5,998 bases of DNA from an uncultured Collinsella sp. GTDB lineage: Bacteria > Actinomycetota > Coriobacteriia > Coriobacteriales > Coriobacteriaceae. This document shows positions 1 through 5,536 of the stretch, piece by piece. Where the stretch lies: the NCBI GenBank assembly GCA_900555515.1, contig USLO01000107.1, positions 1 to 5,998 on the forward strand, read 5' to 3'. The translations under genes and the position numbers were made by a program. The notes beneath the pieces were generated by a model. The model did no database searches and was not told where the DNA came from. It worked only from the letters and a program-made list of their open reading frames with translations. Numbering within the stretch: the stretch's first letter is position 1; every line of letters begins with the position of its first letter.

Positions 1-217
1 TGTGCCCGACGACGTGTCCGTGATCGGCTTCGACGATGAGCTCTACAAGACGATTCCCAACTCGATTCTGACGTCGGTGAAGTTTCGCCACCGCGAACTG
101 GGCATCCGTGCGCTTAACGAGGTCGTCGCAGGTCTGGAAGCCCCGAGCTCCAGAAGTCGTACGCTCGTCTCGGGCGTGTTGGTCGAGCGTTCCAGCGTAA
201 GGGATCTGCGGGCGTAG
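1..217 (+). CDS. LacI-family transcriptional regulator, C-terminal fragment (5' end outside window)
   Basis: This is the last 71 codons of a LacI/GalR-type repressor; the start lies to the left of the window. The GTG at position 2 is an internal valine codon, not a start: it gives VPDDVSVIGFDD, the conserved segment near the end of the effector-binding core in this family. The reading frame ends with LVERSSVRDLRA and a TAG stop at 215-217. The regulator at 4352-5389 has the equivalent segments PDDVSVVGIDD and LVERSTVRDIRG, so the two are paralogues. The DNA-binding domain and most of the ligand pocket are not visible, so neither operator nor inducer can be inferred. It runs towards the PTS operon and is separated from it by a repeat array and a terminator. 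Its own target genes are probably to the left. Confidence 0.93.
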   Translation, partial: VPDDVSVIGFDDELYKTIPNSILTSVKFRHRELGIRALNEVVAGLEAPSSRSRTLVSGVLVERSSVRDLRA

Positions 218-239
218 ACGTGCTCGGCCTGCTCGTCTA

Positions 240-286
240 AATCTGTAACAGGTGGGACCCGAAAACTCGACTAGGTGTTATAGATT
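240..286. repeat. Palindromic repeat unit R1 (loop class A, partly decayed)
   Basis: Left arm AATCTGTAACA (240-250), 25-nt loop (251-275), right arm TGTTATAGATT (276-286). The right arm carries a T where the other units have C, so this is the most degenerate copy. The loop contains GGGACCC and AAAACTCG and matches the R4 loop at 21 of 25 positions. It lies 22 bp after the lacI stop codon. Confidence 0.88.
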
Positions 287-320
287 GAGATTTTGTCTAC
301 CCAGCCATCATCTTTGTCTC

Positions 321-367
321 GATCTGTAACAGTTAGGAGTGAAATGACCAGCCAGGTGTTACAGATC
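321..367. repeat. Palindromic repeat unit R2 (loop class C)
   Basis: Left arm GATCTGTAACA (321-331) and right arm TGTTACAGATC (357-367) are perfect 11-bp inverted repeats around a 25-nt loop. Outside the arms, TGTCTC at 315-320 faces TAGATT at 368-373 and pairs partly. The loop (GGAGTGAAATGACC in its centre) differs from the other two loop classes although arm spacing is identical. Confidence 0.9.
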
Positions 368-400
368 TAGATTGATTGGATTGACCCATCTGTTTGTCTC

Positions 401-447
401 GATCTGTAACATCTAAGCGGTCAAAAGCGGTCTACATGTTACAGATT
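401..447. repeat. Palindromic repeat unit R3 (loop class B)
   Basis: Left arm GATCTGTAACA (401-411) and right arm TGTTACAGATT (437-447) around a 25-nt loop containing CGGTCAAAAGCGG. The stem extends outward by GTCTC (396-400) against GAGAT (448-452), so a stem of about 16 pairs including two G-U pairs is possible in a plus-strand transcript. The loop matches R5 at 19 of 25 positions. Confidence 0.9.
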
Positions 448-479
448 GAGATTTTTGGCTTGGCCTGTGCGTTCACCTC

Positions 480-526
480 GATCTGTAACAGCTGGGACCC
501 AAAAACTCGGCTAGATGTTACAGATT
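480..526. repeat. Palindromic repeat unit R4 (loop class A)
   Basis: Left arm GATCTGTAACA (480-490) and right arm TGTTACAGATT (516-526) around a 25-nt loop with GGGACCC and AAAAACTCGGCT. The outer stem uses GTTCA (471-475) against TGAAC (531-535), a perfect pairing whose sequence differs from the outer stems of the other units. The full hairpin spans 471-535. An inner stem CTGG (492-495) / CTAG (511-514) is also possible. Confidence 0.9.
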
Positions 527-558
527 AAGATGAACAGGAGGACGGGTGCGGTCTAAAC

Positions 559-603
559 AAAATGGCCCGCGCATCACGCATCGATGCACGGGCCATTTTT
601 TTT
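559..603. terminator. Rho-independent terminator between convergent lacI and permease genes (probably bidirectional)
   Basis: Perfect 11-bp stem AAAATGGCCCG (559-569) / CGGGCCATTTT (589-599), continued after one mismatch by GCATC (571-575) / GATGC (583-587). On the plus strand it runs into eight T residues (596-603). On the minus strand the stem is followed by the complement of 551-558, giving TTTTGTTT. It lies 27 bp beyond the permease stop codon, so it should end the minus-strand operon transcript. It may also stop plus-strand readthrough from the lacI fragment and repeat array. Confidence 0.9.
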
Positions 604-630
604 CTGCGAGCGGCAGGTGGCGTCAGCGTT

Positions 631-2391
631 TTATGCCTCGAGGTTTTCCTCGATCCAGGCGACGGCACCCTTGGGATCCTTAGTGAGGTCGATGTACTGT
701 TTGCCCTTGGGCGACAGCAGCGTGATGCCCAGGCGGTCGGTGTCGGCCTTCATCTCGTTGTAATAGGTGCGAACCTGCGGAGCCAGGACGATGACGTTGT
801 ACTGGTCCATGATGGCGTAGTGGCTGCCGTAGGCACCGGCGTTGGCGGTAATGTCGATGCCCAGCTCGTCGGCGCCTTCCTTAAGCGCGTTGGCGAGCAG
901 TGCAGAGGTGCCGGCGCCAGCGCACAGAACCAGAACCCTCAGATCCTTGCCCTTAAGGGCGGACGGAGCTGCGGAGGCCTCAGTGGCAGAAGCGGTCTCG
1001 ACAACAGGAGCCTCAACGGCGGGGGCGGCAGCGGTCTTGACGGCCTTGGTCTCCTCGGCCTCTTCTTCGGCCAGGGTCTCGGCCTCCTGCTTGCACAGGA
1101 CGTTGTCGTAGGCCTTGCAGAACGGGTAGTAGATCAAGAAGTCAACGACCAGCAGGACGACAACCAGGACCAGAGAGATCGGCTGGAAGTTGGTGTCGAT
1201 GAAGGTGCCGATCGGTCCGGGGAGTGCCCACGGCATGGCATAGATAAAGCCGTTCATGCCCAAAAAGTCGATGAAGAACTTACCAATGAGGACGTTGGCC
1301 ACGGGGGCAAACAGGAACGGGATCAGGAAGTACGGGTTGAGGATGATGGGCGCGGCGAACAGCAGCGGCTCGTTGACGGCGAACATCACGGGTACGACAG
1401 AGGCTTTGCCGACGGCCTTGAGCTGCTTGGAGCGCATAAAGAGCAGGAAGATGATCGGGACAATGAACGTGGCGCCGGTGCCGCCGAGTTCGCCGATGTA
1501 GTTACCGAAGTTCTCGGTCAGGGCGAGGGCGGGGTGACCGCCGGCCTGCAGCGTGGCGAGGTTAGTGGTGATGTTGCCAAACAGCGCGGCGTTGAGGGCA
1601 GGCTTAACGACCGAGGGGCCGTGGATGCCCATGAACCAGAACAGCGGGATCATGAACCAGATGAGGGCGAGGCCGGCGTAGGAATCGGCAGCGGCGAACA
1701 GCGGGCTCACCAGCGTGGAGATGACGTTGGCAAACGGGACGGCCAAGCAGGTGCGGCAGATAACGTCGATGACGGCGACAAACAGGATGGAGAAGCTGAA
1801 GGCGAAGATGTCGCGGAAGTTCTGGGCGATGGCGCCGGGGACTTCTTTGGGCAGCTTGATGGTGATGTCTCGCTTAATGCAGAAGGCATAGATGTTGACC
1901 GTGGCAAATGCGGCGACAAAGGAGCTCAGCAGGCCCTTGGTGCCCATGTTGTCGGTAAAGAACACCGAGACATCGGCGCCGTCGATCTTGGCACTCGTCT
2001 GGGTAACGGCCAAGATGAGCATAGCGCACATGGCGGCGACCATGGTGCTCGTGGCGTTGATGGCCTTGCCGGCAGGCATGCGGCGGTTCTTGGAGCCGGT
2101 CAGCGCGCTTGCGGTGGTGCCGGCGACCATGATGCCCACGACGCCCATCGTGAAGTTGTAAACCTTGTTGCAGAAGTTCACGACGTCGACGTTCCACCAG
2201 TCGGGCAGCGTAAAGCCGCCGACCGTGGCGACAACGCCCGGCAGGGTTGAAATAAGCAGGAAGACAGAAGAAGACAGGATGATGGGCATTGCTGCCAAAA
2301 AGCCGTCTTTAATGGCCTGAAGGTAGATGTTCTTAGAGACCTTGTCGAAGTACGGCTGACCTTTCTCCAAGAACTTAACGATCGATTCCAT
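631..2391 (-). CDS. lacE: Lactose-type PTS permease, EIIC-EIIB fusion (EIICB)
   Basis: A 586-residue inner-membrane permease that imports a beta-galactoside, probably lactose, and phosphorylates it during transport. Residues 28-424 hold a series of hydrophobic segments of the lactose/cellobiose EIIC family. Conserved motifs are GIHG (255-258), GGTGAT (303-308) and NEP (340-342); by family knowledge the His and Glu of these motifs contact the sugar. An Ala/Glu-rich linker (about 434-480) joins an EIIB domain starting at LKGKDLRVLVLCAGAGTSA, whose phospho-acceptor is Cys490. Length and domain order match LacE-type EIICB (about 570-590 residues). The start is supported by an AGAGGAG ribosome-binding site 8 nt upstream. 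It is the second gene after the GH1 gene and ends just before a strong terminator. EIIA is not in the window. Family placement is sure. Lactose rather than another beta-glycoside is inferred from the EIICB fusion and the LacG-like partner. Confidence 0.93.
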   Translation of the reverse strand: MESIVKFLEKGQPYFDKVSKNIYLQAIKDGFLAAMPIILSSSVFLLISTLPGVVATVGGFTLPDWWNVDVVNFCNKVYNFTMGVVGIMVAGTTASALTGSKNRRMPAGKAINATSTMVAAMCAMLILAVTQTSAKIDGADVSVFFTDNMGTKGLLSSFVAAFATVNIYAFCIKRDITIKLPKEVPGAIAQNFRDIFAFSFSILFVAVIDVICRTCLAVPFANVISTLVSPLFAAADSYAGLALIWFMIPLFWFMGIHGPSVVKPALNAALFGNITTNLATLQAGGHPALALTENFGNYIGELGGTGATFIVPIIFLLFMRSKQLKAVGKASVVPVMFAVNEPLLFAAPIILNPYFLIPFLFAPVANVLIGKFFIDFLGMNGFIYAMPWALPGPIGTFIDTNFQPISLVLVVVLLVVDFLIYYPFCKAYDNVLCKQEAETLAEEEAEETKAVKTAAAPAVEAPVVETASATEASAAPSALKGKDLRVLVLCAGAGTSALLANALKEGADELGIDITANAGAYGSHYAIMDQYNVIVLAPQVRTYYNEMKADTDRLGITLLSPKGKQYIDLTKDPKGAVAWIEENLEA

Positions 2392-2399
2392 AGTTCACG

Positions 2400-2406
2400 C
2401 TCCTCT
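2400..2406 (-). promoter_or_regulatory. Ribosome-binding site of the EIICB permease gene
   Basis: The minus strand reads AGAGGAG followed by 8 nt and the ATG at 2391-2389. This is the best Shine-Dalgarno match in the window and fixes the permease start. Confidence 0.85.
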
Positions 2407-2499
2407 TTGCATGAAATCTTAATGGCATGGACATTGAAAACCTATATGGTCTCCCGCTTGCTAAAAGCCCGGGTGCAGGCGGGGTCGGTCCCAGGGGGA

Positions 2500-2546
2500 G
2501 AGAGGGGAGCGGCTGGGTTTGTATCGCATAGGGCCGCTCCCCTCTC
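2500..2546 (-). promoter_or_regulatory. Intercistronic stem-loop between the GH1 and permease genes
   Basis: The 176-bp spacer between the two operon genes contains a perfect 14-bp inverted repeat (2500-2513 GAGAGGGGAGCGGC, 2533-2546 its complement) with a 19-nt loop. It begins 21 bp downstream of the GH1 stop codon. In the minus-strand transcript it is followed by a C-rich stretch rather than a U-tract, so it is not a canonical terminator. A weak CCCG/CGGG stem (2468-2483) followed by CTTTT lies further on. The likely role is mRNA processing or 3'-end stabilisation of the upstream cistron, or partial attenuation that lowers permease expression. The structure is seen; the role is inferred. 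Confidence 0.7.
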
Positions 2547-2567
2547 GGGAGAAAGCGAGGCGATGCG

Positions 2568-4010
2568 CTACTGCGCGTCCGCCATGGTGTCGGCGAGCTC
2601 CTTGTACCAGAGTGCCGACTGCTTGATGTAGCGTTTTTGCGTGTCGAAGTCGATGTAGAACAGGCCGTAGCGCTTGTTATAGCCATTGGCCCACGAGAAC
2701 TGGTCCTGCAGGCTCCAGATAAAGTAGCCCTGGACGTCGACGCCCTCGGCGCGCGCCTGGAGCACCTTCTCCATGTGCTGGTCGACAAAGTCGATGCGCT
2801 CGGGATCGGCGACGATGCCGTTTGCGTCGGGCTCGGGGTCCTTGTGGCCCAGGCCGTTTTCGGTGATATAGATGACGGGGAGGTTGGGATAGGTGGCGCT
2901 GATGCGCTTGAGCGTGTCGTAGAGGCCTTGCGGGTAGATGAGCCAATCCCAGTCGGTGGTGGGGATACCCGGAATATCGACCTGCTGCCCGACGCCCTTA
3001 AACTTAAAGCACGAGGTGCCCTTGTCTCCGGTGCCGTTAAAGCTGTTGGTGGACTCGCCATCGTAGGCGGCGATAAACGCCGACTGATAGTAGTTGAGGC
3101 CGAACATATCGTTGCGGGGCGCCGCCTTGGCGAGCTCCTCCATGTCGCTGTCCTCAACCGTAAGTGTGGCGTTGTTGGCACGCAGAATCTCGTTGATGAG
3201 TGAGAGGGTGCGCGCGGAGTAGTGGCCCAGGAAGGCGCCGTCCATGATGAAGTCGGTGTAGAAGGCGTTGTACAGGTCGGCGGCGTGCTGGTCGGCGGGC
3301 GAGTCGGTGGCAGGATATGCCGGCGTCAGGACGTTGACCATGCCAATGCGTCCGCCCAGGTGCTCGGTCTCGTCAAGATCCTTATACAGGTTGACGGCGC
3401 GGGCGTGGGCAACGAGCTCGTTGTGCTGGCTCTGGATGCCGCTCGTCACATCAAAGTGATGGTTGGGCGGGAAGTTGCCTTGGATGTATTGGGAGTGCGA
3501 GAGGCTGATGAGCTCGTTGATGGTGAACCAATTCTTGACCTCGCGGAACTCGCGGAAGCAGAACTCGGCATAGCGCACATAGGCGTCGACGGTCTTGCGG
3601 TTGAGCCAGTCGCCCTGGTTGAACAGGGCGGCGGGGGAGTCAAAGTGATGCAGGGACACATAGGGCTCGACGCCATACTTTTTGCAGCAGGCGAACAGCT
3701 CGTGGTAGTGCTTAACGCCCTCGGCGAGGGGCTCGGCATCGTCGCCGTTGGGGAAGATGCGGGTCCAGGCGATGGACACACGGATGGCGTTGAGTCCATG
3801 CTCGGCAGAAAGGCGGATATCCTCCTCGTAGCGGTTGTAGAAATCACTGGCCGGGTCGGGCAAAAAGCGACCCTGGGCGACAAGGTAATCGTCCCACATG
3901 GTCTTACCCTTGCCTGCCACCTTCGTGGAACCTTCCGTTTGGTACGCGGCGGTTGCGGCGCCCCAAACAAAGCCCTTCGGCAGCTGCTGTACGCGGTTTA
4001 GCAAAGACAT
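2568..4010 (-). CDS. lacG: 6-phospho-beta-galactosidase, glycoside hydrolase family 1
   Basis: A 480-residue cytoplasmic GH1 enzyme that would hydrolyse the phosphorylated disaccharide delivered by the PTS, for example lactose 6-phosphate to galactose 6-phosphate and glucose. The GH1 acid/base lies in WFTINE (Glu166) and the nucleophile in YITENG (Glu384). The C-terminal signature FSWANGYNKRYG carries Ser439, Lys446 and Tyr448, which correspond to the phosphate-binding Ser, Lys and Tyr of Lactococcus LacG. Trp440 corresponds to the Trp that favours galacto over gluco substrates in that enzyme. Other family segments are FVWGAATAAYQTEG (14-27), LHHFDSP (120-126) and DWDWLIYPQGLYD (353-365). Length fits LacG (about 470 residues). 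The start follows GAGGG by 9 nt. It is the first gene of the minus-strand operon. A 6-phospho-beta-glucosidase is the alternative, less likely because of Trp440 and the LacE-type partner. Confidence 0.93.
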   Translation of the reverse strand: MSLLNRVQQLPKGFVWGAATAAYQTEGSTKVAGKGKTMWDDYLVAQGRFLPDPASDFYNRYEEDIRLSAEHGLNAIRVSIAWTRIFPNGDDAEPLAEGVKHYHELFACCKKYGVEPYVSLHHFDSPAALFNQGDWLNRKTVDAYVRYAEFCFREFREVKNWFTINELISLSHSQYIQGNFPPNHHFDVTSGIQSQHNELVAHARAVNLYKDLDETEHLGGRIGMVNVLTPAYPATDSPADQHAADLYNAFYTDFIMDGAFLGHYSARTLSLINEILRANNATLTVEDSDMEELAKAAPRNDMFGLNYYQSAFIAAYDGESTNSFNGTGDKGTSCFKFKGVGQQVDIPGIPTTDWDWLIYPQGLYDTLKRISATYPNLPVIYITENGLGHKDPEPDANGIVADPERIDFVDQHMEKVLQARAEGVDVQGYFIWSLQDQFSWANGYNKRYGLFYIDFDTQKRYIKQSALWYKELADTMADAQ

Positions 4011-4019
4011 ATGTATACA

Positions 4020-4024
4020 CCCTC
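4020..4024 (-). promoter_or_regulatory. Ribosome-binding site of the GH1 (lacG) gene
   Basis: The minus strand reads GAGAGGGTG, with the GAGGG core 9 nt before the ATG at 4010-4008. It is a moderate Shine-Dalgarno match and supports this start. Confidence 0.65.
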
Positions 4025-4130
4025 TCGTCTCACTGTTCGATATTGTGCGTTTGCGCTCAGGAGGCTCCCTGGTTAGCGTTCAGCGGTGAAAAAGCCCGAT
4101 AAACACTATCTTAAAATGATTAGAACCAAA

Positions 4131-4146
4131 ATGAGCACGTGAACAT
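4131..4146. promoter_or_regulatory. Operator-like site O1 (LacI-type palindrome)
   Basis: ATGAGCACGTGAACAT is an imperfect palindrome centred on CACGTG (ATG--CACGTG--CAT), the CG-centred form typical of LacI-family operators. It is the most symmetrical of three related sites here. It starts 22 bp, about two helical turns, from site O2, so two dimers could bind the same DNA face. On the minus strand it would fall around +27 to +42 of the proposed lacG transcript. Confidence 0.65.
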
Positions 4147-4152
4147 TTGACA

Positions 4153-4168
4153 ATGAGCACGTTAACAT
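4153..4168. promoter_or_regulatory. Operator-like site O2 (LacI-type palindrome)
   Basis: ATGAGCACGTTAACAT differs from O1 at one position of 16. It lies just downstream of the candidate minus-strand -10 (4179-4184), at about +5 to +20 of the lacG-lacE transcript, where a bound repressor would block initiation or early elongation. Confidence 0.65.
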
Positions 4169-4178
4169 CCGGCTGGGA

Positions 4179-4207
4179 TGTATAGAAACAAAACAACTTC
4201 AAACAGC
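4179..4207 (-). promoter_or_regulatory. Candidate promoter of the lacG-lacE operon
   Basis: On the minus strand a TATACA -10 hexamer (4184-4179) follows a weak -35 GCTGTT (4207-4202) after 17 nt. The predicted transcription start is near 4172, giving a leader of about 160 nt. The -35 is poor, so the promoter may need an activator, or may be misplaced. Its main support is that O2 would lie just past the start site, mirroring the lacI promoter and O3. Confidence 0.4.
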
Positions 4208-4209
4208 CG

Positions 4210-4229
4210 CGAACGGTTGTATTTGTTCG
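4210..4229. promoter_or_regulatory. Small dyad upstream of the operon promoter
   Basis: CGAAC (4210-4214) and GTTCG (4225-4229) form a 5-bp inverted repeat with a 10-nt spacer. It lies immediately upstream of the weak -35 proposed for lacG and about 15 bp before the lacI -35. It could be a site for an additional regulator, but a dyad this short can arise by chance. Confidence 0.25.
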
Positions 4230-4243
4230 GTAAGCGGTTTTGA

Positions 4244-4273
4244 TTGACAGAAGTTTTCATGTTGTGGTATATG
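4244..4273 (+). promoter_or_regulatory. Candidate promoter of the divergent lacI gene
   Basis: A perfect -35 TTGACA (4244-4249), an 18-bp spacer and an extended -10 TGG-TATATG (4265-4273). The predicted start near 4280 puts site O3 just downstream and leaves a leader of about 70 nt before the chosen lacI start codon. Confidence 0.65.
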
Positions 4274-4284
4274 GCTCGGGTATC

Positions 4285-4300
4285 ATGAGCACGTTATCAA
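4285..4300. promoter_or_regulatory. Operator-like site O3 (autoregulatory site of lacI)
   Basis: ATGAGCACGTTATCAA shares the first 12 bases of O2 (ATGAGCACGTTA) and falls at about +5 to +20 of the proposed lacI transcript. This position suggests negative autoregulation. With O1/O2 about 130-150 bp away, DNA looping between the sites is possible. Site similarity is seen; binding by the adjacent LacI protein is inferred. Confidence 0.6.
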
Positions 4301-4351
4301 TGTATGTACGATGCGCCATGGGCGCGGGGAATAGTTGGGAAGCAGGTTAGC

Positions 4352-5389
4352 GTGGAAGGCATGGCTCAGCAGACAAGGAATGGTCGTTCGGCGAGCGCGG
4401 CAGAGGTTGCGGCGCTCGCTGGCGTGAGCCGCCAGACTGTGTCTCGCGTGGTCAACGGTATGCCCAACGTGACGGAAAAGACGCGCAAGCGCGTGCTGGC
4501 CGCCATGGAAGAGCTGGGCTTTCGTCCCAATTTTGCTGGAGCGGCGTTGCGCGGCGGATCGTATCGTTCTATTGGCCTGTGCATGTACAACATCACACGT
4601 GTCGGTAACCTGGCGACGCTCGAGGGTATCATGCAAGCGGCGCGCGAGCACGATTTTGCCGTCACTATGATCGAGATGGGCGGCGACAAGCCCTATACAC
4701 TTGCCGATGCCTCGCGCCGCATGGTCGAGCGACCCGTCGACGGCATGATTCTCAACATGAACCGCATGGCTCCCGATTTTGAGGAGTTTGTTCCCCAGCC
4801 GGGAGTGCGAACGGTCATCCTGTCCATGTATGCGCATCCGCGCTGCACGACGATCGACTCCGACCAGTATGGTTCGTGCGAGCTGTTGACCAATTATCTG
4901 CTGGAACATGGTCACTCGAATATGCGGTTTGTGGCGGGTCCGGAAAGCTCGATTTCCTCGCGTTTTCGTGAGGCCGGTTGGCGCGATACGCTGGGTCGTG
5001 CTCATGTCGATGCCGCTCCGATGCTGCGTGGCGATTGGAGTGCGGACAGTGGGTACGCCATGGGCGAGCGGATTGCCGCCGAGGTGCTTGCCGGCGGGTC
5101 GCAGGCGCCGACTGCCGTGCTTGCGGCAAATGACCAGATGGCGCTGGGTGTTATCGCCGCGCTCGAGAACGCGGGCCTGTCCGTGCCCGACGACGTGAGC
5201 GTGGTTGGTATCGACGACGCACTCGAGGGACTTGTTCCTCACAATCGGCTGACGACGCTGCGATTTGATTTGCGCGGTGTCGGTAAGCTTGCGTTTGAGG
5301 CGGCGATTGGAGAGAGCTCGTCTATCGAGGCGATTCATGTGCCGAGTACGCTGGTCGAACGCTCGACTGTTAGGGACATACGGGGTTAG
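4352..5389 (+). CDS. LacI-family transcriptional repressor of the divergent lacG-lacE operon
   Basis: A 345-residue LacI/GalR-type DNA-binding regulator. Residues 15-36 form the helix-turn-helix with recognition segment VSRQTVSRVVNG, followed by the hinge region RPNFAGAALRGG (about 58-69). The periplasmic-binding-protein-like core begins at SIGLCMYN (about 73) and includes DGMIL, ANDQMALGV (259-267) and PDDVSVVGIDD (279-289). Length is normal for the family. GTG 4352 was chosen because AGCAGG (4341-4346) lies 5 nt upstream. ATG 4361 is a close alternative, with only a too-near GGAAGG before it. The frame is open to ATG 4304, but that codon has no ribosome-binding site and almost abuts operator O3. 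The gene diverges from the GH1/PTS operon, and the shared region carries three operator-like sites, so it probably controls both itself and the operon. Inducer unknown; a phosphorylated galactoside is a guess from context. Confidence 0.92.
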   Translation: MEGMAQQTRNGRSASAAEVAALAGVSRQTVSRVVNGMPNVTEKTRKRVLAAMEELGFRPNFAGAALRGGSYRSIGLCMYNITRVGNLATLEGIMQAAREHDFAVTMIEMGGDKPYTLADASRRMVERPVDGMILNMNRMAPDFEEFVPQPGVRTVILSMYAHPRCTTIDSDQYGSCELLTNYLLEHGHSNMRFVAGPESSISSRFREAGWRDTLGRAHVDAAPMLRGDWSADSGYAMGERIAAEVLAGGSQAPTAVLAANDQMALGVIAALENAGLSVPDDVSVVGIDDALEGLVPHNRLTTLRFDLRGVGKLAFEAAIGESSSIEAIHVPSTLVERSTVRDIRG

Positions 5390-5408
5390 GTCCTACTCCG
5401 TTTGTCTC

Positions 5409-5455
5409 GATCTGTAACAGGTAGACGGTCAAAAGCGGGCTACGTGTTACAGATT
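5409..5455. repeat. Palindromic repeat unit R5 (loop class B)
   Basis: Left arm GATCTGTAACA (5409-5419) and right arm TGTTACAGATT (5445-5455) around a 25-nt loop containing CGGTCAAAAGCGGGC. An inner stem GTAG (5421-5424) / CTAC (5440-5443) is possible. The outer flank TTTGTCT (5401-5407) pairs partly with AGATAA (5457-5462). Confidence 0.9.
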
Positions 5456-5489
5456 TAGATAATTCGGCTCCGCCTCTCCGGTTTATCTC

Positions 5490-5536
5490 AATCTGTAACA
5501 GCTAGGACCAAAAAACTCGGCTAGATGTTACAGATC
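5490..5536. repeat. Palindromic repeat unit R6 (loop class A)
   Basis: Left arm AATCTGTAACA (5490-5500) and right arm TGTTACAGATC (5526-5536) around a 25-nt loop matching R4 at 23 of 25 positions. This is the longest stem of the family: 5482-5500 against 5526-5544 pair at 17 of 19 positions. The inner stem is CTAG (5502-5505) / CTAG (5521-5524). Confidence 0.9.

Larger units (their letters stand above)
235..535. repeat. Array of four interspersed palindromic hairpin repeats (array 1)
   Basis: The 413-bp gap between the lacI fragment and the permease gene contains no convincing gene but is filled by four copies of one palindromic element (cores 240-286, 321-367, 401-447, 480-526). Each core is an 11-bp arm RATCTGTAACA, exactly 25 nt, then the inverted arm TGTTACAGATY. 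Core starts are 81, 80 and 79 bp apart. Complementarity continues outward through TCTC/GAGA-like flanks to give hairpins of about 60-65 nt. Loops fall into classes, in the order A, C, B, A. The position between convergent genes resembles REP/BIME-type extragenic repeats, but this exact family is not one I can name. Confidence 0.93.

Noticed and set aside
2..217. A complete small protein starting at GTG 2
   Set aside because: The sequence is the C-terminal end of a LacI core domain and aligns with residues about 279-345 of the complete regulator in the window, so it is a cut gene, not a small one.
235..535. CRISPR array, suggested by regular ~80-bp spacing of repeats with ~33-nt intervals
   Set aside because: The repeated part is an imperfect 47-63 bp palindrome. 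Its central 25 nt falls into shared classes instead of being unique, the intervals are partly complementary flanks, there are only two to four units, and no cas gene is present.
562..2250. 562-codon plus-strand open frame opposite the permease gene
   Set aside because: The protein is low-complexity (Gly/Asp/Glu/Arg-rich), has no recognisable domain and begins inside the terminator stem. It is a shadow of the GC-biased codons of the minus-strand EIICB gene.
2468..2483. Second terminator (CCCG/CGGG stem with CTTTT on the minus strand) between lacG and lacE
   Set aside because: The stem is only 4 bp and the T-run is short, so it is too weak to list as a terminator. It is mentioned only as a possible part of the intercistronic structure.
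3222..4001. 259-codon plus-strand open frame opposite the GH1 gene
   Set aside because: It is an antisense shadow of the GH1 coding sequence with no family features of its own.
4228..4247. Possible catabolite-response (cre-like) element around TAAGCGGTTTTGA
   Set aside because: Only the central part resembles a cre site. The outer TG...CA positions do not fit, and CcpA-type control is not established for this lineage from the sequence.
4304..4351. Upstream ATG at 4304 as the lacI start
   Set aside because: It has no ribosome-binding site, lies 3 bp after operator-like site O3, and would add 16 residues (MYDAPWARGI...) unlike the short N-termini normal before a LacI helix-turn-helix.
4283..5338. 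351-codon minus-strand open frame opposite lacI
   Set aside because: The composition is Arg/His-rich with no domain, and the plus-strand frame is an unmistakable LacI regulator.
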